Shown in pieces: positions 24,489 through 36,139 of a DNA stretch of 64,000 nucleotides (positions are counted from its first letter, which is position 1; every line of letters begins with the position of its first letter). Below the pieces are notes generated by a model. That model did no database searches and had not been told where the DNA came from. It saw nothing but the letters and a program-made list of their open reading frames with translations. Both the position numbers and the translations under genes were made by a program. The DNA is from Pterois miles. Its lineage: Eukaryota; Chordata; Actinopteri; Perciformes; Scorpaenidae. The stretch is taken from NCBI GenBank assembly GCA_947000775.1, contig CAMQGK010000567.1:4841001-4905000 (forward strand), written 5' to 3'.

Positions 24489-27156
24489 TCTGACAGACCT
24501 AATGCCACCCTGACATTCAGATCCTTTGACCACTGACCTCTTTTTTTAAATAATCTCCTCTCTGTTGCATCAAACTGAACATCTTATCTGATTTGAAATA
24601 GAAATAAGTCATACAGTAGGTCACGTAGGAAGGTTCATTTACCACCTTAACTCCTGTATATCATTTACATTAACTTGCATTGTTCGGGTTTATACACTTG
24701 GCTGAAATTAAATCTCTGTTGCCAGTGTTCCTCCGAACTGCCATCTAGCCTGGAAACAAATGCATGTAATAAAAGTTTAATAAACTCTGGATGCTCCATG
24801 TGTTTCTTAGGAAAAGACAGATATTGTCTGCAAACTACTGTACGCAACCAAGCAGCCAAGAAGCAAGAGCACTGCTGCTTTGCTGCCAGCTCCACCATCT
24901 GACAGTTGTGCGTCGAGCTGTGATCAGTCATCACGCCGTGGTCATGATGTTATCAGCTGAGGAACAGAGGGGTAACGTTCTCGCAGTGTCTCACTTCTGT
25001 GGGCTGTCGTTCCACCTCGACCTCTACGCTAAGTCAGAAGAGGGCGGCGAGGAATGAGATGAACCACTGCGGCCGCCCAGTTTGAGTGCTTCGAACAAAT
25101 ATACTTCATAAAGAGGCTCTGAAGCTGTGTGTGTCAATGGGGTTGGGGGGGGGGGGGGTGATCAGTTGATGATGGGCGCGGCAGTGAGATGACTCATATT
25201 TGGAGTTGCCTAGCTACAGCCAGGAGTTGTTTTCTTTAGACTGGGAACGAGAGTACAGTGTGTATGTCTGGATTTCATTGAGAGAGCGAGGCTTTGTGGG
25301 GGCGACATAAACGCAGGGGTGGCACTGAGCAGGAAACAGGAGGAGCAGAAATGTTCCCAAAGAGGAGAAGAAGTCACGTGAGGAGTTAAATGTAGTAATG
25401 TCAGCGAGGAATGGGGGGAGTGAAGTCTATACAAAAAACAAAACAAAACAAAAAAAAACGAGTGCTTAGGGTGAGGAAGTGAATCAAGAATGAAAACCCC
25501 TGGCCAGTAACCATGGAAACGGGCCGGCTCGACTAAATACGAGGAATTCTTTTTTTATTGGATGTAAACGGTGGCTAAGGCACCACAGCTGACACACAAT
25601 GTTCGCCCCACTGGAAGCTGCAGCCTTCAAAAAACTCCAGCGCACCGTCTGCTTCATAATAGAGTCCTGAAGCTGCCGCTGGCTCATTTTCATTCAGACC
25701 ACAGGCAGGCAGCCAACAGGGCACATGCAAATGCTCAGAGAGAAATTCTCTTAGCTGCATGTTTAGCATATTCTTTGATGTCTTAATTTGATTTTGATTG
25801 CCCCTTTCACTCAAAATCTGTCTACCTCCTACATGCGTTTCTGCCCTGTAACACATTATGTAGCTTCTGTTCTCCGTTTCCAATATTTCACCCTCAGGTC
25901 AAACAGAAATGCAGAGTTATGCAAAACAATTTATAGCAAAACATAAAGGTTGCGTCTGAAAATCCACACAAGCTGTTTAGCACATAAAACAGCGTGTGAG
26001 ATATTTTAGTATGTCCAAATCCTTAGTATGAAACCAATAGTGTCTGAATTGCATACTATTTCCAGTGAAATATTACAGTATGCGCTGGACAATACAGCAG
26101 CATAAATATCCCACAATGCAACGGATCTGCAACATCAATAACGTTTCAATTAAGCTGGAAGTACAACATCTCACTTTGCTTGGATTGTTTGGTCACATGA
26201 GGTTAGCACAGGTTGCCATGGTTACACACACACGGTAAGGAGGCTCTCAGGAAGTGACGACGTAAATGACAGCGCGTCCAAAAACATACACGTATGTGCT
26301 ACAGTTTATTCACACAAAAGCATGTTGAGCGATAGTACCCATATTAAATATGTAGTGCATAGTATGTGATTTTGGATGAATCCAAAAAAAAATACAATAA
26401 ACAGGGTAGAATGAATAAAAAAACTTGAAATGATTAAAAAAAATCATTTTTATAAAACTGTCACTACTTACTCACCTACTTAACTTGTAGTTAAGTGGGT
26501 GTTTTAGTGTCGGATTACTGGCACAAAATCCGGGTTTTCTGGTACTTTTTAGTCCCTAAAACTACTTTTAAGGAACAAAAAGGTTCCTTCAGCCCACTGT
26601 TGTCTGCATTTCCACCGCAGCCTAATGACCTGTTAAAGATTAGTCAAATTAGTCTTCTGACTTGTGAAAAAGCAGCATGACATGTGACGAGGGCTGCTGG
26701 TGTTTGCAGCAGCAAACACACTCTACTAAAAACCATGCTGAAAAAAGCAAACAGGTTTTATCTCACTGTAATGACTTTTATTGGTGCACGGTATTTACTG
26801 CTGCTCGTTGGATGTAATGAATGAAATGCAGAGCAGGAAAATGAAACCGAAAGCATCTGTCTCCACAGTTAATCATCTGTTGAGTGTTTAATGATTATTT
26901 GTTTGTGCTTTATATCATAACTGCCCGTGAAACAATCAGAAAATAACATTTCTTTCTCTCATTGACATTACCGTCGCGCTACGCTTGCTCTCTTCTACTG
27001 GTATTGCTTGTGTGATCTCTCTCTTTTTCTCTCTGTCTTTTTGTTAATTGAGAAGCCGACAGCAAAGCCTAACTTTATTTTTAAAAGTAAAGAGAAATGC
27101 TCTCCCCTCGTCCTAAAATGGTCCTAAATCGATACTAGAGTACTAGAGTACTTAGT

Positions 27157-27500
27157 GGGGTGGCAGTAGCTCAGTCTGTAGGGAGTTGGCTTGGGAACCG
27201 GAGGGTCACCGGTTCAAGTCCCGCCATGGACCAAGAACTGAGTGTGAACTGGTAGCTGGAGAGGTGCCAGTTTACCTCTGGGGCACTGCCGAGGTGCCCC
27301 TGAGCAAGGCACCAAACCCCCAACTGCTCGGGGCGCTTGTCAGCAGCAGCCCCCTCACTCTGACATCTCTCCATTGATGCATGTTTGTGCATGTGTGTGT
27401 TCGGGTCTGCATGTACCGTGTATAAGTTAACAACAGAGTGAAAAAATTGAATTTCCTCTCGTGGGACTAATAAAGGACTATCTTCTTCTTCTTCTTCTTT
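27157..27500 (+). mobile_element. tRNA-derived SINE, near full length
   Basis: Head GGCAGTAGCTCAGTCTGTAG (pol III A box), B box GGTTCAAGTCC, a body of about 230 bp and the 3' tail ACTAATAAAGGACTATCTTC followed by CTT repeats. It is almost identical to 49315-49655, so the family was active fairly recently. The tRNA-like head is part of the SINE, not a tRNA gene. Confidence 0.85.
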
Positions 27501-27754
27501 GTTTTATGAATGAAGTGGTATGGTTGAAGCAGCGGCGGTCTGTGTGTGCGTTTGACCAATCAGCAAAGGTCATCCCTGCAAACACCACCCCAAAATACCT
27601 CCCGTCCAGGGCCTTTTTTAGTGATAAAAAAGCCCAGGAAAATGTCCCAGGAACTTAATTTAGACCCTGGTACATGTGGTCGAAACGTAAAGAGTTCCTC
27701 GAAAGGTTTGTAATTAGTGGGGAAAGTTCCTGACGTTGAAACGGGGCTTATACA

Positions 27755-28145
27755 ACTGATTTAAATGTGCTAAATACAAGATTAAGAGTATTTTCTACTG
27801 CCTTTTCGAATGCTCTCAACATGGTGACAGCTAATGGTACTAACAGCGCTAACTGACAGAGCTAACTGTGTTAATCTGCATGAGAACCGGAGGGTGGATG
27901 CTACACTTCTACAATGGCAACGCCAATGGCCTGGACGGCGTTATCATCTGTAACCGCTATATGAGAGCAGTGCAGAGTGGCAGCCTACGCTCACATGCAC
28001 TAACGTACTAAAAGCTTGAGCAGCCGGCCTGGCCATGTCAACAGAGCACAGAAAAGCTGGGATTACAACAAAACACAGTGGGAGAGCGACTTCATTCCCT
28101 GCTCAGGTAGACATCACTCTTCTATAGCTTTTTTATAGCTGATTG
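27755..28145 (+). repeat. Dispersed element related to 40510-40760
   Basis: It shares an ordered series of blocks with 40510-40760: AACAGCGCTAAC, GACAGAGCTAAC, the CTCTGCAATGGCA-like block, GTTATCA(G/T)CTGTAACC, and a TCTATA...TAGCTG end. It looks like an incomplete copy of the larger element at 39604-40758. Confidence 0.6.
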
Positions 28146-31100
28146 TTTTGGCGTGTAGTTCCGTGTAGCGCGTATTTTGGGTACTACCAATATATAGAGA
28201 AGTGTGTCGTCAGCATAGCTATCAAAATTTACCATGTTGTATAATTTGGCTGAGTAGAAGCATGTTTAATTAAAAAAGGAGTGGACCAAGGACTGAACCC
28301 TGTGGAACACCATATGGAATATAATGGGTATTTGAAACAATATTTACATAAAACTGTGGGTCACTATAATCCTAAACTGAACTTGCACTTTTTGCCCACA
28401 CAGTGGTTAGCGTTGCCTTGCTGCCTGCTCGTCCACAACTTCAGCATTTTGAATATCCATGTTTAAAAAAAAAAAACTTTAGTTCCATCCTGATGGACTG
28501 AGTCTGACGTTGGCTTCAAATAATAAATTATTGTTTGACAGGAGGCCACAGCGTCGACACACTGGGGAAGTGACCATTACTGGAAAATGAAACCGACCTC
28601 ACTCCTGAGAGGAGGACAGTGGGTAAGGAAGCTCTGAGTGTTTATGTTGTTGCTAGTGTCTGTGGCGATGCGTCACTCCCTTAGAGAATGATGAGCATGC
28701 AGTATGCGCAACGCCTGTAATGTGCATGTTTGTTTTTTTTTTCCTAGAAACTGAGACGATGTGTTGCTTCTTTTGAAGATAGACGAAGATGTATGCATGT
28801 GTGTAGGTATGCTTGTGAGTATGTGTGTTTGAGATTGACATCCCTGCGCTGTGGCTTCAAACAAAACCGGCCGGGTGACACTGGAGGCAGGGGCGAGGGC
28901 GATGGTCGACTTCTCCAATTAGTCAACAGCCCGGGGGTGAGGCAGCTACAACACAATAAAACTACCGACGCTGGCTCTTGTGTTTGCTCTGCCTTATTCA
29001 AAAGAAGCCTCACACCTAATGACTTTTAAATTACCCCTGCATAATCCTGTAAACATACACTGTTTTGTTTTGTTTTTTTACAATAGGAGTTTAGAAATCT
29101 CAGGGCAGGGTGCGACATTGTGTAAGACGGAGAAAAAAGACAGAAGGGAGACAGTCAACCACAGAGACAGAGAGCTTTACTATTGTGTAAAGCAGCAGTG
29201 ACTTGGCTGTGGTCAGGCTCGCTCCGCTCTGCCGGCTTTGTTTCACACAGTCATGTTGAAATACTCCCTCACTGAGACTCCTCGCAAATACCCAATCAAA
29301 GGATTTTTGATATTACTCAACTAAAAAAAAAAAAAAAAAAAAAAAATAGCAGTCTGTCTTTCTATAGGCCTTGTTTGTCTATTTGATTTATGTTTTTTGA
29401 CTTTTAGCTGGCTCTTTTTCAGGGCAATTTAACAAGCGATGAATTTCAAACAGCGACCAGTAATTAAGAATATGAGACTCTGATTGTTGAGGATGTTGGA
29501 AAAGTCACAGTAATTGTCCGCTTGACAGGCCACATGAATCCTCCTTTTTTTGCAAATCTCAAAGCGTTCTTTGAATAGCAGCTCTTTAATGACCCCGTAG
29601 CGTATAGCGAACTCATGCAGCCACCTTGAACCTGCAAACCCTGAGAAAGGATTTAAAGGACTCTGTATTAACACTTGTACACACAGCCTAGCAGATCAGA
29701 CAATATCACAACTGTTCCGAGTGATCTTTCATGACTCTGGTTTTTCCGGTACTGATCAGCAACGGCAGCGCGACAAAGGGCCGATTGTTGAGCGAGCCGT
29801 CCCATTGGTCCTCTCCGGTAGTTACACAGGCATGTGATTTGCCAACTTGTGTTTGGATCTGAAAAGCGTGTTGTGGCTAAGCTCCTGCCCTGCCTCCTCC
29901 CTCGAATACATACAGTAGACGGTGGCGTCAAACAACTCTGAAAAATGATAGACTGATGCATGACTCATGGCATTTCCTCTCCCGAAAATACACCAAGAAT
30001 GAAAAAAAAAAGAGAGGCATGTTTCTTGCATAACTCGAGAGGCGAAAAGTTGTTTTTTTTTACTCCACAAGCATGTATTTGTCTGAATAACTCTCAAGTT
30101 GTGTTGTGCGGAACAGGCAAAGAGGAGGGAGTGCCGTATCACACTGTATGGTACATAAAAGCCTTCGCTTACCTCACCTGCAAGGTGGGTCCGACACGCC
30201 CAGAGCCGAATCAGGTCCGACCACATTCTCACTTCTCTCTTTTTCTCAGTCTCATGTTTTATCTACGCTCTGTATCATCTATATGTCGCGTGTCATAGTG
30301 TAGTTGAAGATGTATTATTTATAAAAAGGGGTCCTGAAATGATCACATGCACCATCCTCGCATGCACAGGGAGTTGCCTGTCAAGTCGGGTGCAGCTGTT
30401 TTTGGCTACCTGTAGTAGACGTGTAGATTTTGACAAGATAAGACAACTGTATCCCAAACTTGGATTGCAAAATGTCAATGGACTGACATTCTTTCCCATT
30501 AGGGTGGGGCAAAGTTGTATGATCAAGGTGTGGCATGTAAAATTCAGTCTTTTGAACCATAATGGATGAATACTCAGTAACATGGGTGCGTAGTATATTT
30601 ACCGTGGCACCCATGGCGTGTGATAGTGTTGTCATGGAAATCAGTATTGCGCTTAAGTGGCAGAAGTGTTACCATGGCAGAGGCTTCATTTAGTTCCACA
30701 TTTCGGCGCTGGCGATTTTTAGCATTCCAGCTTCCTGAGTCCCTCTCTCTACACATGAAAAAGGTTATTTTCCATGACAACCCCAATAAAGCACGCATTA
30801 TTCATCTCTCACAAAATGGGAAGAGCCTTGGTTTCATTTCTAAGAAACAGGTCAGGCTGTAGTGTTTTTAGAAGCAGAATGTAGCCGCACAAGTAGCCTC
30901 CCTATAAACGCGTGCAGGCTCTGCTGTCTTTCAAGGCCGCTGTATCGGCAGGTAAATTATCATCTCTGAAGCCTGTTATTATCCTTCCGGCTCATACCTG
31001 AGGCTGAGGCGGTCTGACGTGATGCTGACCAGGTGCTCCGCTGAGCCGTTGACTCAGACTTCTACTGGCGTATCGGCATATTTTTATACTCACCAGAAGC

Positions 31101-31280
31101 AAACAAGTGACCTCAGTCTCCAGCTCCACACCCTGAGTATTTTTGTCAACTTGTGTGTATCTGACTTTCCTGCCTGACTTTTATTAGCGTACTCACTTTC
31201 ACATTCTCATATTTATATCTTTATCGCTGTTTTTGTATTTAAACAGGTAGAGATCATGATCTCCTGCTAAGCATTACAGT

Positions 31281-31966
31281 TTAAAGGAACAGTTCACCCC
31301 GAAAATCAAAAATATATATATTTTCCTCTTACCGGTAGTGCTATTTATCAATCTAGGTGGTTTCGGTATTGGCGATATTGCCCATAGAGATGTCTGCCTT
31401 CTCTTCATTATAACTGAAACTAGATGCTCTCAGCTCGTGGTGCTCAAAGCACCAAAAACCTACATTTGAAAAACTCAACAGCAACGTCTCTTTCCAGAAA
31501 TCACTGCCTGGTTACTCAAGATATTCCACAGATCTTGGTATGAGTAGTTTCATGTAAGAAGTACTTTCTTTCTAGCAAACTACACCCTCCAACCGTATCA
31601 CCACGCATCCTCCTCGGCTGTAACGGTAACTAGCTCAGTGTGCTAGGTGAGCTAGCAGTATCGAATGTGCACGCTTCCTTTTATGTGGTGATACAGATGG
31701 CGGGAAAGAAAATGCTTTTTACAGGAAACTGCTCACAATAGTATCCAGGTCGTGGTTTCTGGAAAAAGACATAGCTGTTGAGTTTTTCAGATATATTTTT
31801 GTTGAGAGCCATTTAGTCCCATTATACTGGAGAGAAGGCAGACATCTCTATGGTCGATATCTCCGACACTCTGCAACTCACACCAAAACAATATAGACCG
31901 ATAAATAGCACGACAGGTAAGAGGAAAAATATGTATTTTTGATTTTACGGTGAACTGTCCCTTTAA
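31281..31966. mobile_element. Foldback MITE (TTAAAGGAACAGTTCACC ends)
   Basis: The left end TTAAAGGAACAGTTCACC mirrors the right end GGTGAACTGTCCCTTTAA. The mirror continues inwards (AAAATCAAAAATATAT against ATTTTTGATTTTA; AGAGATGTCTGCCTTCTC against GAAGGCAGACATCTCT), so the arms exceed 100 bp. Confidence 0.8.
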
Positions 31967-32423
31967 AGGTGCTCAATATGATATCCAGAGCATTAATATA
32001 GCAGCAAACAACTATTAGCTATGTAAAGATGTCTATCTGAGCAGAGTGAAGTCGCTTCCCGTCTTTGTGCGTTGTAATCCGAGCTTCTCTGTGCTTTGTT
32101 GATATTGCCGGGCGGGCTGCACATGCTTTTAGTGCAAGTTTGTGTATGTGAGCGTGCCCCACTGTTTAGCTCACAACGCTACTGTTCTACACTGCTTACA
32201 TACGGCGGTTTCAGCTGATAACGCCGTCCCGACCGATGGCGCCGTCACGGAAGCATAGCACCCACCCTCCGTTTCCCTCTCAGGTTAACACTGTTAGCTC
32301 TAATTGTTGGCTTTGTTTTCGACGTCTGCGCTGTTAGCACTGTTAGCTACCGTCGCCATGTTGAGAGCCGTGCAGAAGCAATAGAAATGCTCCCAATTCT
32401 GCATTTATTTAGCACCTTTAAAG
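31962..32423. mobile_element. Second inverted-end element, abutting the previous one
   Basis: The left end TTTAAAGGTGCTCAATATG and right end TTTAGCACCTTTAAAG form a terminal inverted repeat (AAAGGTGCT/AGCACCTTT). It starts within the last bases of the 31281-31966 element, so the shared CTTTAAAGG may be a joint end. Its ends resemble those of 39604-40758. Confidence 0.65.
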
Positions 32424-32890
32424 CAGAAGTAGGCAAAATGGAGCAAATATGATTTAAAAAAAGTTATTTTTATAAAACGGTCACTATATCCTGACAGTAG
32501 TGCATGAGACAGATAATCTGAAAAAAAAAAAATCATGTGCATTTGTGTCCTGTCTCATTTCACAGCTAAACAGTATTCTACTGTACACTACTTAATTCAC
32601 ATTTGATCAGCGCTGCCTAGTTTGACCGCTTCATCTAAGTTTGCGAGTGATTGGCAGCTGCCTATGTTGAATGCCAAGCCAATAGAGACGCTCACTCCCT
32701 CTGAAATGACCTGTGATTGGCCAATGTCTCCCGTCATGGGCTAGATATTTTAAAGCCTGAAAACAGAGCCACGAGGAGGTGCAGAAGTCTTGTTTTCTCT
32801 CAGACCACTTGAATTACAACATACTGAAAGGTTATTATTGAAGTTTTGCCCACTGATGCCAAAAACATTCTGCCCTCTGCAGGGTTACGC
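32424..32890 (+). repeat. Probable dispersed repeat
   Basis: The first 60 bp (TTTTTATAAAACGGTCACTA block) are also found at about 26425-26468. The rest has the look of a short non-coding fish repeat, but I see no second full copy here. No supported gene. Confidence 0.4.
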
Positions 32891-34249
32891 TTTAAGTACG
32901 GACACACATAAGCATTTCAGATGTTTCGACTGCAAGCTTTCAGCTGTAAACACGTGTACAGTTTCTTCAAAAGAAATCTAGCTTTTCTAGTTTTTCAAGT
33001 ATCATTGCTGAACTTTTTCCTAATTATTTATGGTCCCCCACCCAAAACCTTTAAAACTGTTTTAAAATCAAACCCCTTCGTAAAACTATAAAAAAAAAAA
33101 ATCCAGTTAAATCTGGTGTGCTTACACTAGGCTGTGTTGTGAGTTCGTTTTTGAAATGCTGACTGTTTATACAACATACACAGATTGTCATATTTGAGCT
33201 TGATGTGAGACACCACCCTTTGGCCTAGTTATCCGAGGACACCGGCATTTTTCACTTTAGCGTGCCTGATGACACTTTATGAGGAACTTATAAGGTATGG
33301 GTAGCGACGAGACTCTGGCGTCTACACGCCATCCCATTGATGAAGTGATTTGCCATGGAAACCGCATTTTGCGACCAGTGAGCTCTCTGACAAACAAACA
33401 GACATTATTATGTGATGTGATATTATTAGACATCAGACAGACAAACTAAAGTAAACACATGTGATCTGTTCAGGGAGCAGATGACTTTTGACTTGTTGGA
33501 ATCATTAGGACCAAATCAATCAAAACCAGCTATAAAACAATGATGAGGAGCAATAATTAATGAACTTGCAGCAGTGTGAAATGTCTCTACAACCCCCCCC
33601 CCCCCTTTAAATTCCTCTCTCATTGCCTGCATGTCCTCTTCCCTCCATTCCCCCTCTCTCCCTCTTCTTCCCTCCTTCTCCCTCACTCAAGCTACAACTT
33701 GCACTCATTTGCCCCCACCTCCTTCAACCAACAACATTCCTTCATCCTGAAACTCCTTCCTCTGTAACAAAAGCGGGAAAAGAAGGAGGGCGGGGATCAG
33801 GAAGAAACACTACACTTAACGTTTGTGCGTGCCTGTCTTTACGCGACTCTGACTGTTTGTTTATATACACGGCAGCAACGATGTGACTGCGATTAGGGCC
33901 GGGGCTGCTGCAAGTCTGTCGCCATGGCAGCGCACACAGTATCACTGTCAATAATGTTAAATGTTATGGGAGTTCCCCCCTCAAACATCAGTGAGTCATC
34001 AGCTGCCCCACCAGAGAAAATCACCACCAGCAGCTGAGTGACAAAGACGTGAGACACCCAACACAAAAGGAAAAATATATATCGCCTGCCCACAAAAGTT
34101 GTGGAAACAGTGGCTGAGCTGTTGCATGTGTAAAGTCGACAGAAAGAAGGGGAGGGTGGGACAGGGAGCAGAGAGTAGAGTGGGAGGAGGGGAAAAAGAG
34201 GCAGAGATTATGTGATCAAGGCAGCCAGAGGCTTGTCTGGGCTGGGTGT

Positions 34250-34383
34250 GGTCTTAAAAAGAGGGCTGGGTAAAAGTGGGCGGTAGTAGTTCCTGGTGTT
34301 TGTGCATTTAGACTCTGAGTCTCAAATTAGTAACCCTGAGAACAGGAGGAATTAGACTTGAAGAGACACACAGCCATCAAACA
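34250..34383 (+). promoter_or_regulatory. Candidate promoter and untranslated first exon of emp2
   Basis: A TATA-like TCTTAAAAAG (about 34252) and a GC-type box (GGGCGG, about 34279) precede a stretch ending in ATCAAACA|GTAAGT, a strong donor at 34384. EMP-family genes often have a non-coding first exon, and the emp2 ATG exon starts 10 nt after an acceptor at 36129. The link is inferred; a transcript is needed. Confidence 0.4.
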
Positions 34384-35157
34384 GTAAGTCAAAGTCCTTC
34401 TTCTTGTGCTTTTTCCATCCCTCTGCATGTTTTACTTCTCTATAAATGCATCACAATGATAAAACAGTGCTTTTTAAATAGGATTTGTGCACGTTTGTTT
34501 CACTATTTTCCATTTTTAGTCAAGAAAAACCACTGTTGAAAAAGGCAGGTGTGTGTGTGTACCTCCCCCATACCTGTTCAACTTTCTCAGTTTGTTACTG
34601 AATTACAGTAACTCCCTCTTTACTGGCCAGGTGTGGCCCGCTTTCCAGATGTGGTCAGTTCATGTAGCAGCGCTACAGTAGATTACTTTGAATTCAGATT
34701 GTTTTAAAATGCACAGGACTGCTTTTCAAATGGGTTTTCAGCATCCTCAGACCCAGCCTCAGCCGCATTTATTCCATTTTGCGTAATGGAAACTACACCG
34801 CAGCCAGGCCAGATGTAAAAATCTCAGCAGCAAGCAGCTGACACGTCTTGTTTTTGAAGAATCTGGAGGACGTCTGATCAAAATATTCCACAAGTGTGTT
34901 GTGTATTAAAGAAACTGCTGAGCGTTTGACTTCCCTCGGTATTTTTTCCATCCAGAAGTTGTTCATTAAAGTTTGGCCATCTGGCGGAAGACACAAGTCC
35001 ATGCAAATATTTAAAAACTTTCACATCCTTGTGAAGCAGATGAAAGGTGGGGAATATCTGCAAAGATGTGTCAGGCGGTGATCGCATATGTACCAGCGTG
35101 CCCACTGTCTGTATATTTGCATGTGGTTTGCGTGCGACTGAGCTGGCGATCATGCTG

Positions 35158-35160
<3 letters not shown>

Positions 35161-35214
<54 letters not shown>
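35161..35214. repeat. (TG)27 microsatellite
   Basis: Uninterrupted TG dinucleotide run in the presumed first intron of emp2. Open frames across it on both strands are repeat artefacts. Confidence 0.97.
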
Positions 35215-35215
<1 letters not shown>

Positions 35216-36139
35216 ACCCAGCCCTTGACCACTCCTTTTACCGTGGAGGGAACCAGCACATTCCAGATGTGCCTCTTCCTCTGTTCACACCCAGTGCGGC
35301 CTCGGTACTGAAATACAGCCACAGATAGTTCACACACAAGTAAGAATGCTACCGAAATAAACGGATCAAATCTGTGATATGTCGGGGCAGGGCCACCTGT
35401 GGAGGGCGCGGTGAAGTAGAGCCACTGCAGTTTCAGTAAAAAGGTTTAAAGAACAGTAGAGAGTTAAAACATTTTTTGGGGGGGTTACGGTGTGTAATAG
35501 AGTGTCGTAATCGGGCGCTGGCCAGCGAGGCTGCTAGGATAGCAGGTATTCTCTACAGTTATTTTAAGGAGTGGCGGGTTTCTTGGAAGCACAAGACAAG
35601 CCCAAACTCATCTGCCCGCCATGAACTTCCCTCCAAAACACACACACACACACTGTCTTTACCAACACTATCTGTCTGCCCAACTGATTTTGTTTACTGA
35701 TCTTTACTGCACAAATACACCACACATCAACACCTCTGATGCTGGATAGGAGCATTATCTCGCCGTCTATTTGCAGGCATTTCAACTGTGTTAGCTGTAA
35801 CTCAGAAGTAATTAGCTGCTGTGAAGCCACACCCTGAGTGGGTGCCAGGTTTTGGCCCTGCGTTGCTGAGTGTGTTTATGAAGATGTGTGTGTGTGCTAG
35901 GAGCTGTCATTAATGGCTGCCTTTCTGAAACCAGGCAGGAAGTGTGCAGCCTTTGTTATTGGCCACTTTTGCTTCTTTCTGCTCATAGTAGCCGCCAGTC
36001 CGCTCGGTGTGCTTGTGTCTTTTTTAAGTTGAGTATGAGTTAGTCCTCCACTTATATTCATCCTGCATAATGAAGGGTGGAAAGTGGTTTAACAAGTTTC
36101 CTCTTGTGCCTCTCTCTCTCTCTCTCCAGCACCGTCATC

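Larger units (their letters stand above)
23060..34250. other. Intergenic region without a supported gene
   Basis: About 11 kb between the divergently transcribed ZP gene and emp2. It holds SINEs, foldback elements and short homopolymers, including an A run at about 29323-29346, G10 at about 25147 and C10-11 at 33593. Open frames here are short and lack splice-linked partners or recognisable domains. Confidence 0.6.

Noticed and set aside
27157..27240. tRNA-like head with A and B boxes
   Set aside because: The same head is attached to the same body and tail at 24206 and 49315, so it is a SINE promoter and not a tRNA gene.
35066..35337. Open frames across the TG repeat, both strands
   Set aside because: They consist of Cys-Val or Thr-His repeats produced by the microsatellite.
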